Counted from the first letter of the stretch, positions 33,101 through 46,300 are shown. The stretch is DNA of 64,000 bases from Rhinopithecus roxellana (GCF_007565055.1 NC_044565.1:38773711-38837710); one strand, 5' to 3'. Made by a program: numbers and translations. Notes: a model not told the origin generated them from the sequence alone.

Positions 33101-36100
33101 TTAAGGCCAATCTTTTGGACATGTGTACCTTTGGCTGGTGAAACTCTACCTTTATCCTTTGGGGCTGAGCCGTGTTGTCCTGGGCCCCATGACAATGGTT
33201 TCTAGGTGTTTGTTCTTTCTTTCTGCTTTTTTAAAATAATGCATATTTCAGCCAGAGGAGAGGTTGCTGATTTTTAAGTAATGTGACCCAGATGTTCCTG
33301 AGCCTCATAGGCAGCCCTGTCCTGGGCTCACAAACACCTTGAAGGGGGACTTAACACTTCAATTTGTTCTTGTACTTCTCAGCAAGAACAAATTCAACTC
33401 CCTCAATAAATTGATAAGAAATACAGATATTATTGTAGGTTTTGTGGAGAAAGGCATGAAAGGATTATATGGAGCACCACAGAGCACATTTTAATAAAAA
33501 TTCCTGTTTAACATCTGGGGTCTCCGCAGAAAGTTCCCCTTAGCCACTTTTCCACCCTTCAATCTTGCCACACATAGGCTCCACGTTTTCCCTGGTTCTT
33601 CTGGATCTCGTTCATTTTCCATTCACCCTGACTCCCCACTGCCTACCTCCTACAATAAATGAATAAACAGGATTTTCTAATGCAGAACAATTTGGTGAAC
33701 TCTGTTAACCTTGCATCCTGATACCCACCACTCTGTTCAGCAAAGAACCTCCTTTGGAGGCAACTGGGTATTGTAAATTGCAGGTAATTTTTCTCTGTCA
33801 CAAATAATTTTTTCCCTTGTCACAGTAGTGTTAGTGTAGCATGCCAAATTTTCAAACTGTAGGTCCAAATTCCAAGGAGCTTTTCTTCCAAGGGTAGATT
33901 AGCAAAAGCTTGCATCTTTCTTTAGCAGAGCTGTTTCATAGAGACGTAGAGAGAGAGGGCCCGAGATGGGAGGAAACTAAGGAATTTAAGGTGAAGAAAA
34001 GAGAAACTAAAATTTGTTAGGCAGGCACTGTGCTAATGAATTTCCTTACATACATTATTTCACGGCATTTTTACAACCATATTTCACAGAGATGGAAACT
34101 GGGGGCTTAGAGAAGTTAAAATAAATTTGCAAAGTCTCATTGCCAGTAAGAGGTGCAGCTGGGATTCTAAAGCCAAGTCCATCGGCTCCAAAGTGTGAGG
34201 TCTTTGCTTACGTTCCATCACCTTCCATGGGCTTGGGATTTCCAATATTTAGAGAGCTACCTCCTCTACCATCCCATCAAACTTCTCAGCAGCTCAGCTT
34301 TGCATCTGTCCACAGAAAGCCATTTCTTTTCTTACATGAACCTGGCCCAGGGACAGCTGGATTTAATGGTCTTGCCTGGCTCAGTCTTTCCCTGTTCCAT
34401 TGCCAGTTCTAACCCAGCAGCCACAAGGATTCCTAACATCTCATGGGAAGGTCAAGGTATTGGCACTAGTAGGACTGGGATAGTAGATGAGCTTGACTGC
34501 TGTGGTGGAAAAGACCTTGGAGCAAGACTGAGGTTAGGCAGAATTTCATAACAACTGTAGGATAAATCAGTGTATATGCTTCCTTGATCTCTTTGGAAAC
34601 AAATTTTTGCACATAGTGCAGTAAAACAGGGAAGAAAAGAATTCATATTTAGAGACTGGTTATCACAATGTTTCTCAAACATACAAAAGTAAATTTTTTT
34701 CTTTATTTTATGTATTAATGGTTTAGCAACTTGACATGAACAGAGTTAGTCTTGTAATATAAAATAAGACAGAACATATTTTAGTTTCCTCTGTCATCTC
34801 CAAGATGCATTATTTTTATACACACAGGGCAAGCTGCATGTGGATTTACTTCAGCTGCCCACCTGGTGCCTGAAGTATCGTTGTTCAACTTACTTAATTT
34901 CTTTCTACTCTAGTTTCTTCGACTAAAAAGGAAGAGGGTAGACTAGATAATTCCCAGGTTCCCTTCCAGTTATGTGGTTTATAGAATGGTGGACATCTGG
35001 AAAAAGCCATGTACCTTGTGAAAAACACTATCCCATCAAACTGGGTAGAATCTCAAACTGAACATATTTAGCAGCAATCATAACTCAATAGATGTTTGTA
35101 GAATAAATGAATTTTTAAATGTGTTACTGCTTTGAACTAACAGCAATATCAATATCCCATGCCTACTTTATTTGTATGCAATATAAGCTAATTACTGAAT
35201 TTTTAAAAAAGTATTCTAGTTCTGTTCTCTTTTTAAACTTACATGCTTTTTTCAAGTGAAATTCAGATTAGAGATCAATGTATATAAAATAGATAAAAAT
35301 AGAGTAGCTCATATTGAAACTGGAGGGGGGAGCCCCTTCCACTCACCCCTCTTGATCCTGAGAGACTTCCAAGGAACTCATTGGAACACTCAGAGCTTAG
35401 TCTGAAAAATCATCAATCCAGCCTATCCCACTACAACCAGCTGGAAATATCCACATCACTTGAGACTTTTGTTTTTGAAATCTTCTGAGGTGAGTCCACT
35501 AGTAGGAAGAGGTGCTTACCTAAATAAACAAAAAGTCTGACATGAGACCATCAGGTAACTATGTTTGCTTTCCTGACAATGTTTTTCTAACATGGATGAG
35601 AGAATAAAATACTCTTGCAAAGATTTAGAGCCTCAAGATACTTCAGGCATAGATGGAACACGTTTTACGATGAACCTGGACATCTGAGAGGTGGTTCAGA
35701 GCAAGTTAAAGCATAAGAGGATTTATCCTGGTGCTGTCTTTGGTTGGAGCCTGAAGTCAATTACACATATAAAGTTCTAATCTTCATGCAGTTGTGCTTT
35801 TCCTTATGCTGCTGATACTCAGCACCAAAGTCTAGGACTTTTTTCATTAGGAAATTTTTCTCATGAATAGTGTTTTCTGCCAAAGGGAATAAACTTGCTC
35901 CAAACGGAACAGCATTACAAAAAGCACAAGAAAGACATTTGTCAATAGGAAATCACACAATGAAATGTCTGTTGAGTGGATGACCCACAGTTGGAAGTAG
36001 TTGAGAGGAAAGTACAGTCAAGGGCCCACACAATACATTGGGTGAGGCTGTGGCACACGCTATTATCAGAGGGCCATGAACGCTTGATCTACCAGGGGAT

Positions 36101-36544
36101 GACTTAACTTAAATCCAGCAAGTGATAATTTTCTTTATATTTCTTGGGGAAAATGGGAACACTTTTATGTTCATAAATACTGTTCGACTGTAGGCCAAGT
36201 TTAAAGTATGGTTAAAATTCTGAGAATATTAATGACTATCTGATGGGGAAGTATGGAACAACCCCTATTAGACAACAGCATGATTGAAATTTTATTTTTT
36301 TTCATTGACTATAACATTAAGAATGCATCAAGGAAAAGAGCCTATCTAATAATGGTTAAATTTAGGAGCTAAGGCCATTGGGAGGAGGCTACATCTACCT
36401 CTGATTATGTTTAGCGCATGGCTGGCAGTGAATACACTTAACATAATTTTACTGTATAAATTGATTATTTACAGAGACAGATGAGGCAAATAGTTCATTT
36501 TTGCAATAGTTAGTAAATTCAGGATATAAGTACTTCAGAGATGG
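33101..36544. other. Long repeat-poor interval
   Basis: No gene is recognised. 34040-34210 is a minus-strand MIR (GAGATGGAAACTGGGGGCTT, GCTGGGATTCTAAAG). 34880-34985 is weakly MIR-like. 35000-36540 contains no repeat I can name. Confidence 0.5.
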
Positions 36545-37035
36545 TCAATTCAGTTCCTAGCTCAAGAGCTTATACTCTAGCTTTTAGTCTCAGAAACAGG
36601 CAAGTAAATGAAGAATTGGAGAAAGTATGATGTGTGTAAGCACAAGGAGAGCAGAGGAAAGAAACACCTTAATCCAGCAAGGGTGATCTGGGGAGGCTTC
36701 CAGAGGAGATGACACCTGGGCTGAATCTTGAAGGATAAATAAGATAGAAAGGAGGGAAAGTGGGGAAAGGGCAGTGGGAATGGGAGGAGGAGGTCTAGAC
36801 AAAGAAAGAAGCAGGTACAAAAAGACAAACACATTGCTTATTTAACAGTGCTGTGTGGTTGGAATATAGTGTTTGTGGGGGGATAGGAAGAGATTTGGCT
36901 AGAAAAGTAGGCATGAAGGATATGTAAGTGTCAAACTAAGGAGTATGAGCATCAGTTATTAAGGCTACAGGCAGCCATTAAGGGATTTAAGCAGGGAAAC
37001 AATATCATCAGATAAGTATGTTAGAAACAATTCAT
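36545..37035. repeat. Ancient LINE-like repeat, family unassigned
   Basis: AGGCTTCCAGAGGAGATGAC, CTGGGCTGAATCTTGAAGGA, GCAGGTACAAAAAGAC and TTAAGGGATTTAAGCAGG follow an order seen in a common ancient mammalian repeat. Similar text occurs at 54250-54440, 54850-55000 and 42600-42800. I cannot name it safely. Confidence 0.45.
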
Positions 37036-38183
37036 TAGTAGCGTATAATATCAAAGTATAATTTCCAAAGAGTTTAAAAACATGAGTCACATATTAATAG
37101 AGAATGGACACTGGTCAACAGGCTCCTGCCACTGCAGGCCAGGGGATGCATGCTGCCCACACAATAGGTCCCCCTGATTCCCTACCCTGCATCACACCAT
37201 GGAGGCAGGTGGTCAGCTTCAGCCCTGGGCCCACCAAGCTGCTGAGCTCAGAGTTGTTAGAGATGGAACAATAATTATTAGACCACAAAGGAATTGTCAT
37301 TAGTGTTCTTGAAATGAACAACAGGTCATTCGATTTCACTAAAATTATTAATACCACAGAGAATCTGGTGTGGGAACTGTTAGCCATTCCAGACAACTAC
37401 TGTACAAGGTCATTTTTGTGCAAGAAGGTGGGTCTGGTCAGTTCAGTACTGTCCCCTTAAACCCAAAGTGCCTGAAAGCAGGAAGGTGTGCCGACTATGT
37501 GGTGGCAGGAACTTGGACAGCTAAAGCTGCAGAAGCATCCAAGAAGTTTGAGATTGTGAATATCAGCTACCCTAAACTTGGGAGTTATATGAAAATTCCA
37601 GATTCAACACCTGGAACTTCACCCTTACAGCTTCTATGTGTAATACTGCACAAATGACCGGCACAGAGTGGCATTTGACTTTATATCTGATCTCAGGAAG
37701 CACTACTGGTTTTCCACATATCCTCAAACTTTCTGTTGCAGGCAGTGGATGCTTCCGGGTTTGGTGTGATTTTTGCTGGTGCCCAGAAGCACGTTGGTTG
37801 TTTTGGGATGACAGTAGTGATCATTTGCAATGACTGCTGGGGTCACCCTCAGAGAGTGGCCCTTCATCCTGGAATACAAAGCACATGTTGGAAACAACTT
37901 CTTGTACAACATGCAACAGTATTTCAGCAACTACGTCACGGCTTGTTTCTGGTGTAGATTAAGAATGATGGCACTGCAGCAGTGATGGAGAAGCTTAGCT
38001 CCATCAAATCTAAAATAATAATTTGTGATATTTTTGATAATTCTCAAGGATTCTATGAATGTCCAGTAGAGCCTTATAATATTCCATTATAAGGAAGATG
38101 AATATTCCATTCTATATTGGCAATGTCAAAGGAGATGGTGCTTTATAAAAAAAAGATTTCTTGAAAAAGCTCTTGAACTCAAT

Positions 38184-39377
38184 ATGCTCCCCTTGGGAGA
38201 GCACAGATCTCCTCCCTGTATAGTACCATCAAGAGTAAAGATGTTCAGCAGAACAGAGTCCTCAGAAATAATACCGCACATCTACAGCCATCTGATCTTT
38301 GACAAACTTGAGAGAAACAAGAAATGGGGAAAGGATTCCCTATTTAATAAATGGTGCTGGGAAAATTGGCTAGCCATAAGTAGAAAGCTGAAACTGGATC
38401 CTTTCCTTACCCCTTATACGAAGATTAATTCAAGATGGATTAGAGACTTAAATGTTAGACCTAATACCATAAAAACCCTAGAAGAAAATCTAGGTAGTAC
38501 CATTCAGGACATAGGCATGGGCAAGGACTTCATGTCTAAAACACCAAAAGTAATGGCAGCAAAAGCCAAAATTGACAAATGGGATCTAATTAAACTTAAG
38601 AGCTTTTGCACAGCAAAAGAAACTACCATCAGAGTGAACAGGCAACCTACAGAATGGGAGAAAATTTTTGCAACCTACTCATCTGACAAAGGGCTAATAT
38701 CCAGAATCTACAAAGAACTCAAACAAATATACGAGAAAAAAACAAACAACCCCATCAAAAAGTGGGGAAAGGATATGAACAGACATTTCTCAAAAGAAGA
38801 TATTCATACAGCCAACAGACACATGAAAAAATGCTCATCATCACTGGCCATCAGAGAAATGCAAATCAAAACCACAATGAGATACCATCTCACACCAGTT
38901 AGAATGGCAATCATTCAAAAGTCAGGAAACAACAGGTGTTGGAGAGGATGTGGAGAAATAGGAACACTTTTACACTGTTGGTGGGATTGTAAACTAGTTC
39001 AACCATTATGGAAAACAGTATGGCAATTCCTCAAGGATCTAGAACTAGATGTACCATATGACCCAGCCATCCCACTACTGGGTATATACCCAAAGGATTA
39101 TAAATTAGTCTACTACAAAGACACATGTACACGTATGTTTATTGCGGCACTATTCACAATAGCAAAGACTTGGAATCAACCCAAATGTCCATCTGTGACA
39201 GACTGGATTAAGAAAATGTGGCACATATACACCATGGAATACTATGCAGCCATAAAAAAGGATGAGTTTGCGTCCTTTGTAGGGACATGGATGCAGCTGG
39301 AAACCATCATTCTTAGCAAACTATCACAAGAAGAGAAAACCAAACACCGCATGTTCTCACTCATAGGTGGGAACTGA
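38184..39377 (+). other. Chimeric open frame: PSAT1-derived start fused to L1 ORF2 C-terminus (397 codons)
   Basis: The frame starts at an ATG that is an internal methionine codon of PSAT1 (MLPLGEHRS; parent MLSLKGHRS). It drifts into a PSAT1 alternate frame (PPCIVPSRVKMFS), crosses the L1 insertion point at 38249 and is then in register with ORF2 (RTESSEIIPHIYSHLIFD) to its natural stop. It retains the ORF2 C-terminal segment with the CWRGCGEIGTLLHCWWDC cysteine motif but has no endonuclease and no catalytic RT core. The frame arose by chance at insertion. No promoter is evident, so expression is doubtful. Confidence 0.6.
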
Positions 39378-39632
39378 ACAATGAGATCACTTGGACTCGG
39401 GAAGGGGAACATCACACACTGGGGTCTATCATGGGGAGGGGGGAGGGGGGAGGGGGGAGGAGGGAGGGATTGTATTGGGGAGTTATACATGATATAAATG
39501 ATGAATTGATGGGTGCTGACGAGTTGATGGGTGCAGCACACCAACATGGCATAAGTATACATATGTAACAAACCTGCACGTTATGCACATGTACCCTAGA
39601 ACTTAAAGTATAATAAAAAAAAAAAAAAAAAA
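38249..39632 (+). mobile_element. 5'-truncated young LINE-1
   Basis: The insert contains the last ~375 codons of ORF2 with no disabling mutation, a 3' UTR with a G-rich polypurine tract (39433-39468) and a pure A tail. An exact 18-bp target duplication, AAGAGTAAAGATGTTCAG, lies at 38231-38248 and 39633-39650 inside PSAT1-derived sequence. The intact frame, long clean tail and exact duplication indicate a recent event. Confidence 0.97.
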
Positions 39633-40322
39633 AAGAGTAAAGATGTTCAGAAGCTGGCGGCCCTCATAAAAAGTATTTTGGAGATGCACCAGCCATGAAT
39701 ACATCCCAACCAATATATACGCTGCCCTTGAACAATGTACAAAATTAAAAGTAACTTGGGAATAGGTATGAAAACTTAAGCATGCTATTTTTCTCGAATG
39801 AATGTGCTTATGATAGATTCTTTTTTCAGAGAACAGCAAAACATCACTAGTTTGGGAACGTCAGTGGAACTTAACAGCCACCTTAATTCCAACTTGAACT
39901 GGAAGCATTTTTAAAATCTTCCTGTTGCTTATCTAATGAATTCCAGCTTAGTTTGTCTTTGCTGCTACTTTTTCTAGCTAGATTTTAGTATTCAAACTTG
40001 TCTATTGACTTAATTATGCAAGTTGCAGTTAATTGTGTCTGGAGGCACAGGAACACATAGCATGGTTAATGGGTGGGCCCTCTAGGTGTGAATCTAGATT
40101 CTAGATTCTAGACAGCAGTGGAGTCTCCTGGGTTCTTCAGCTAATAATTAAGTTCAAATTGAGCATTTCATGAGTATTTAAGAGTTTCAGGCAAAAGGTC
40201 AAACTGTTGATATTTCTTTATACAGTTATACGCATAAAGAGATAAAAGTGACATACTGTATGTTTATATAGCAGGGTATGTTTTAATGTCATATAGTTTA
40301 TATTTCTATGCATTTCTTTTCT

Positions 40323-40618
40323 TTCTTTTTTTTTTCTTTAGATGGAGTCTCGCTCCGTTGCGCAGGCTGGAGTGCAGTGGTACAATCTCAGCTCACTGCA
40401 ACCTCCACCTCCCCGGTACAAGTGATTCTCCTGCCTCAGCCTCCCAAGTAGCTGGGACTACAGGCACGTGCCACCCCGCCTAACTAATGTTTTGTATTTT
40501 TAGTAGAGATGGGGTTTCACTGTGTTAGCCAGGATGGTCTCAATCTCCTGACCTCATGATCCGCCTGCCTCGGCCTCCCAAAGTGCTGGGATTACAGGCG
40601 TGAGTCACCGCACCCTGC
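40323..40618 (-). mobile_element. AluY in PSAT1 pseudogene 3' UTR
   Basis: This reverse-oriented AluY (GACCTCATGATCCGCCTGCC, TGTGTTAGCCAGGATGGTCT) has near-identical target duplications CTATGCATTTCTTTTCT / CTATGTATTTATTTTCT at 40306-40322 and 40619-40635. Confidence 0.92.
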
Positions 40619-41066
40619 CTATGTATTTATTTTCTAATACTACAGTTCTCAGTAATATATCTAGAGACTTTTAGAAATGTGTTAGAATCCTTGACCTTGC
40701 ACATTATAGCACTGCATTAGCAACAGTTGTTCTCCTCTTCTGCACCTCCCACCCCCTCTTTTTAAGCTGCTTCACACAAAAGATCTAGTTCCATGATTCA
40801 CTTTTATTTTCCTTTCAATAGCAAAGAGAAGATTGGCTGGCTGATTTGTTCTTTGTTTTTTAATTGTGCCATTAATCTAAAAATCACTGTTAAACTCCAG
40901 TATCCTTTGTTTACTTGACTGTTTTCTTTATGGTGGCCAGAGTACTACTGTGAGTTCTGGAAGATTTTTGCTTAAAAGTCTTTGCTTTTATTGTTTATCT
41001 ATTGTTAATATTTTATGTAGAACATGTGAAGAAGATGAAAGTCCCAGAACATCTTTAAAAAAATAA

Positions 41067-41620
41067 TACAACAGATGAATGGATTAAAAAAATGTATACA
41101 TACACAATGGAATACTACTCAGCCTTTAAAAAGCAGGAAATTCTGTCATTTGTGACAACATGGATGAACCTAGAGGACATTATGCTAAGGGAAATAAGCC
41201 AAGCACAGAAAAAAAAAAAAAAAAAAAAAAAGTACTGCATGATCTCTCTTACATGCAAAAGCTTAAATAGGTGAATTCCAAAGAAGTAGAGAGTAGAATG
41301 GTGGAGGTAAGGGCAGAGGAGAAAAGTGGAGCCTTTGGCCAAAGGGTATAAAGTCTATTAGACAAGAGGAATGGATTTTGGTGACCTACTGCACAGCATG
41401 ATGACTATAGTTAATAATAATGCATCATATCCTGAAAAATAGCCAAAAGAGTGGATTTTATCATTTCTCATCACAAAGAAATGAAAAGCATTTGAAGTGA
41501 TGGATATGTTCATTAGCCTGATTTGGTCATTCCATAGTACAAACACTATCAAAACATCACATTGTATCCCATAAAAATATGCAATTATTATTCATCAATG
41601 AAGAATAAAACTTTTAAAAA
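41067..41620 (+). mobile_element. Old LINE-1 3' end
   Basis: CAACAGATGAATGGATTAAA, CAATGGAATACTACTCAGCC, GACATTATGCTAAGGGAAAT, ATGATGACTATAGTTAATAA and CACATTGTATCCCATAAAAA form the standard order of an L1MA/L1MB-type ORF2 end and 3' UTR. An expanded A tract at 41210-41231 interrupts it. Confidence 0.88.
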
Positions 41621-42254
41621 TGTACAATTGTCAAAGATTTTATTGAATTCATTAAATAGTGCAGAAACTAGTAATTTGGTTAAGCTGGTTCTAAGAGACT
41701 TAAGGAATGGGTGTTTATATACACCATCAAGAGAGGACCCAACGTCAGCTTTTAATTTTTTTTAAGTTTGTGACAGATCTGGTGGCTAGTGTTAGAGAAA
41801 TAAAACATTGGAAAGACTACACAGTGAGTACAGTGTACACTGCTCAGGTGATGGGTGCACCAAAATCTCAGAAATCACCATTAAAGAACTTTTCCATGCA
41901 ACCAAACACGACCTGTTCTCGCAGAACTATTGAAATAAAAATAAAATAAACAAAATAAATAAAACATTGGGATTACCTCTTCTATCAGAAAAACCTTTGC
42001 ATCTCTACCATGCAAAAATCTACAAGTTAACATGTAACTAACTGCCTAGTGTGAGTCCTTAATTTATAAATTTCAATAATAATAGCAGTAATAACTTCAA
42101 TGGAGATACATTCACAATTAAATAGTTGTTGAGTAGATCTACTTAACAATGCTTCAGCACCACATTGAAAGGACCTACCTACTCTACTGTCTTGGCCTCA
42201 TTTCTAAGTGTTGCGCACGTATTCTTAACTGTGGAATGCAGTGAGAATAAGACA
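41621..42254. other. AT-rich interval, nothing recognised
   Basis: No gene or nameable repeat is seen. The open frames here are short and AT-rich. Confidence 0.45.
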
Positions 42255-42552
42255 GGCCAGGTGCAGTGGCTCACACCTGTAATCCCAGCTCTTTGGAAGG
42301 TCAAATTGGGTGGATCACTTGAGGTCAGGAGTTCAAGACCAACTTGGTCAACATGGCGAAATCCTATCTCCACTAAAAATACAAAAACTAGCCGGGTGTT
42401 GTGGTGTGCACCTGTAATCCCAGTTACTTGGAAGGCTGAGGCAGGAGAATCACTTGAACCCAGGAGGCATAGATTGCCATGAGCTGAGATAGTGCCATTG
42501 CTGCACTGCAGCCTGGGTGACAGATTGAGACTCTGTCTCAAAAAAAAAAAAA
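42255..42552 (+). mobile_element. AluS
   Basis: This is a full dimer with a clean A tail. The exact target duplication GAATAAGACA lies at 42245-42254 and 42553-42562. Several CpG sites have decayed. Confidence 0.92.
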
Positions 42553-43212
42553 GAATAAGACAGAAGCAGGAAGATCAGTTAAAAGTCACTGTAAAAATCC
42601 TAGGGAGAGATGGCAGATGACAAGAGTGTGAAGGCAATAGAAGTGGGATGGAGAGGTAGAGAAGATGAATTTGAGCAATTTGAAGAGAGTAGAATGAAAA
42701 TGATTTAGCTATTGATGGAATGTGGATGTTCACAGAAAGGAGATCAGAGATGATTCTCAGGTATTTGGCTTGAGTGATTGAACAAAGGTATCATTCTTCC
42801 AGGCAGGACTGGAGAAGGGATAAAGGTAGGGGGAAATGATGAGATCAGCCTACAGAATGTTAATATGAAGGGATGATTAGCCTAGAAAATGGATTTCCAA
42901 CATGTGGGCCTGGTCTCAGAAGGCAGACCAGACTGGAGACACAGGAGAGTTATTTACATACAGGTAGTATAGGGCATGTGGACATTCAGCTTATACAAAT
43001 CCAAGTACACATCTTTTTTTGTTTTGTTTTGTCAAAACAAAGAAAAAAAATAGGGAGAAAGAAAATCAATAGCTAAAATGATGTGATGATTTTTTTCCAC
43101 CATTCCTCTCAGTGTCTGTCCCCAAACAAACATGAGAAGAGAGGCAGGTTTCAGATTCCCTGGGCTGAACATCTCCCTATCCTGGGTGTTGGTCTTGTGC
43201 TTAAAGATGCTG

Positions 43213-43375
43213 TGCCACACCAAGCTCAGTAGTCCTGTAGTCCCAGCTACTCAAGAGGTTGAGGTGGGAGGACATCTTGAGCCCAGGAGTTCAAGGCTGC
43301 AGGCTGTTGTGATTGCTCCATGAATAGCCACTGCACTCCAGCCTGGGCAACATAATGAGACTCTGTCTCCAAAAA
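43213..43375 (+). mobile_element. Alu right-monomer fragment (FRAM/AluJ-like)
   Basis: CCTGTAGTCCCAGCTACTCA through CACTGCACTCCAGCCTGGGC is a single right-arm monomer. It is followed by an ATC microsatellite (43376-43395). GATGCTGTGC before and GATGCTGATACTGTGC after suggest an old target duplication. Confidence 0.8.
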
Positions 43376-43395
43376 TCATCATCATCATCATAATG

Positions 43396-46300
43396 ATGCT
43401 GATACTGTGCTTGTTTTTGCCCTTAAAATTCCATGGTTCTAAACCTAAGTCAAGTACATGTAACCTGGTGCTCAGCTGAAGTTCAATACTTTCTTCTAAC
43501 ACTGGAGGAAAACTGTGTAGACTTATTGGGAGAAAGTGCTATTCTGTGTCCATGGGTTATTCAAAGGATTTCCAGTGGTAGATTATATTATACCTTGCCC
43601 CCTTGACTTTACAACCTTCCTGTCCATCCCCACTCCCAAAACTCCCTGTCTCAAAATTTGATCCCAGTATAGCTAATGCCAAGTATTTCAGCAACATCAT
43701 CTAAACAACCTGGAAAAAGTGAAGAGGAGAGAGAATCTATGAGGCAACTTCAGAGAACACCACATTTAAGGAGGGCCTGGAGGACCAAAGTCCTTGAAGG
43801 AATCTGTAGAGAATTATCCAGCAAGGTAGGAGGAAGGAACCTCAAAAGAAGACAGAAGTTAAAGGAGGAGTTTTGAGAACCGTTTTGTCTATAACTTCAA
43901 ATAACAGTTGGGTAAGATAAAGGCAGACAAATATTCAGACTTGGCAATAAGAAACTGTTGACCTTAGCCCCAGACATTACATCAAGCTAGTGGTGTAGAC
44001 ACCAGTTGTAGTCAGCTAAGGAATGAGTGGAAAAAAAAAAAAAAAAGAGAAACAAGCATAAGTTTTTTCCCCAGTAACTATAACGGGAAGGAGACAAATG
44101 GGTAATCTGAGGAGGCCCACTACATGTAGATGCTCAGGCGTGTAATTGTCAGTCCTAGGGGATTTTATTCACTGTGTTGATTCTGTGAATGCTGCCTGCT
44201 GGGACATGCAGTTCACAACAGGAGGGGTAGCCTAATTTTAAGAAGGACACTGAGTTAAGGAAAAGCTGTTTATTTGTTTGTTTGTTTAGTATTAAGAAAG
44301 ATTTAACTTCATTATATACTGGTTGGAAAAAGAGAAGAGGAAGTTATAGAGGTATGTGTGTGCATATGCATACATGAGAAAGAGAGGAAGAGGGAGAGAA
44401 TGGTTGAGAGCATGAGGTTTCTGAATAGGAGGGGTTTGATCAACACACACTGGAGTATTTAATCATGAATAGAATGAAGAACACTAATTACAGTGAAATG
44501 GGCAGAAAGCAAGGGAGAAGATAATTTGATGGTGGTAAAGACTGGGGATTTATCAGGAAGGGGTGTGTGTGTGCGTGTGTTTGCGTAATAGTAATATTAG
44601 TAGTAGGAAGAGGAGGAGGAAAACAGATTTACTGTGAGTAAAGGGGACAAAGGAATGACGTAACGGGGAAGAGAGTTTCAAGTTTGAAACAGCCATTGAA
44701 GGTAATGAAGAAGGAGATTATTGAGCAAAAAGATTATCGTGGTATTGAATGTCCCCTCACATAGGAGAGACCAGGACTTTGTAGTGGAAACAACCCTTGG
44801 CAAAGCTTATAAACAAATCCTGAACGAGTGACAAGGAGTAAATGAAGGAAATAATTCATTTAAGCATTCTTTGCATTTTAAAAAAAGATGAGTAGGGTTA
44901 ATAATCTACTGAAGAGAGAAAATAATCGGAATTATTCATTAAGTATATCCATAAGCAGACAATTTAACAGTCAACCACAAAGGTGAAATAGCTAAGTAAA
45001 GGAAGCAATATTATATAGACATCATTTTTTTGTTTGTTTTTATGATGTCACTTAAATTAGGACAAAAATTTCAAAAGAAAAGCCATTAAGGTAAATGCAA
45101 ATGTATATAGTTCCTAAATGATGGAACACAGTCCCCCTAGACTTCTTCATTACCCTACCTTTAACAAGCTCTTTATTTTACACAGAAATTCACTTTTAAA
45201 AGGGATGATAGAACATTATAGTTTGGAATATAACACCTTGGATTGGCATTATAGATGGTGTTAGATGCTTTGGGCCCAATGGGGCAGGATTTTCTAAATG
45301 AGTTCGGATTTCATATTGTGCATAACCAATATGACATGCTTTGACAAATTAAGTTACAAATATGGCCACATCTCTTGCCCAAAACTTCTCTCAACTTTCT
45401 CCTGGTTCATGAATCCATTATTAATTTAGAAACATTTATTATATTCCTCTAGGTACCACAATTCCCTTCTGATCGCTCTAACTACTCATTCTGTGCCTTC
45501 TCTGCTAGCTCCACTTCCTCTACTTGTGTCTCTTATTTTAGAAATAAGTTTTTATTAAATATTGAGTAGATATAAAACAACATTTCTAAGATATAAGTAA
45601 TGAATGAAGAATGCAAAAGCATCCAGGTATCCACTTCTGCCCCTAGGGTGTATGGGGCCCCAAGTAAATATTTTTTTGTGAGGTCCCTGTCTACATGAAC
45701 AATTTGATTTTAAAACTGCCCTACAAAATTTATGCGACAACGTGAGGAATGGTGATTTATGCATGAAGATTTAAAGTAACTAATAGAAAAGACTTTCTTT
45801 GTTTATTGTTCAATCAGCACAGATGAAGATTCTTCCTAGAGTCCAGGCACCATCTCTTCTTACTCAGATTCAGGAACTATCTCTTCAAGTTCCTTATTGA
45901 AAGAACTGTTCCTGGTTAATTTCCTATCTTTCACATCAGAAAAACAGTTGCACTGCTCTTAATCGTCACAATGTCATGGCTCTTTAAACTTGCTTGTATT
46001 TAAACAATGTAGATCTTCTTACCTCTGAAGTTTCCTGATTATAGTTTATTTAATACTGATGATATCATTACTCATGACTCTGTATCACACATCATGCTAC
46101 AGGGCTGCCAAACACTCAGAGGTTGTTCTGGGCTTCATTGATGATGACCAGAAATGAGATTCTTACCCAGCCTATGCAGGAAAACGTGAACTGTAATTTG
46201 TTTTCCAATCATGTTAAATTTACTGATAGGAATTGTATGGTGAAAACTTAGAAAATATCTTCCAATTTAATCTCTCATTTTCTGTGATTCCTGCATTCCT

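Larger units (their letters stand above)
37199..41066 (+). pseudogene. PSAT1P: PSAT1 processed pseudogene, split by an L1 and an AluY
   Basis: The parent enzyme, phosphoserine aminotransferase, is a PLP-dependent step of cytosolic serine synthesis. The ATG is at 37199 and the original stop at 39696-39698; there are no introns. Readable stretches include FVQEGGSGQFSTVPLN, LKAGRCADYVVAGTW, GVIFAGAQKHVG (retaining the lysine that binds PLP in the parent) and KALELNML. Frameshifts and stops are spread throughout. The GGAGAAGCTTAGCTCCATCA stretch shows derivation from the longer splice form. After the stop, colinear 3' UTR sequence runs on to AGTCCCAGAACATCTTTAAA, with a short A-rich tail at 41057-41067. 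Insertions at 38249-39632 (L1) and 40323-40618 (AluY) postdate the retrocopy. It is certainly nonfunctional as PSAT1. Confidence 0.95.

Noticed and set aside
37370..37957. Short frames resembling phosphoserine aminotransferase pieces
   Set aside because: They are fragments of the PSAT1 pseudogene in shifted frames, so no separate genes are called.
39242..39571. 109-codon minus-strand frame
   Set aside because: It is the antisense shadow of L1 ORF2 and 3' UTR; a nearly identical frame occurs at the mirror location 161-475 of the other L1.
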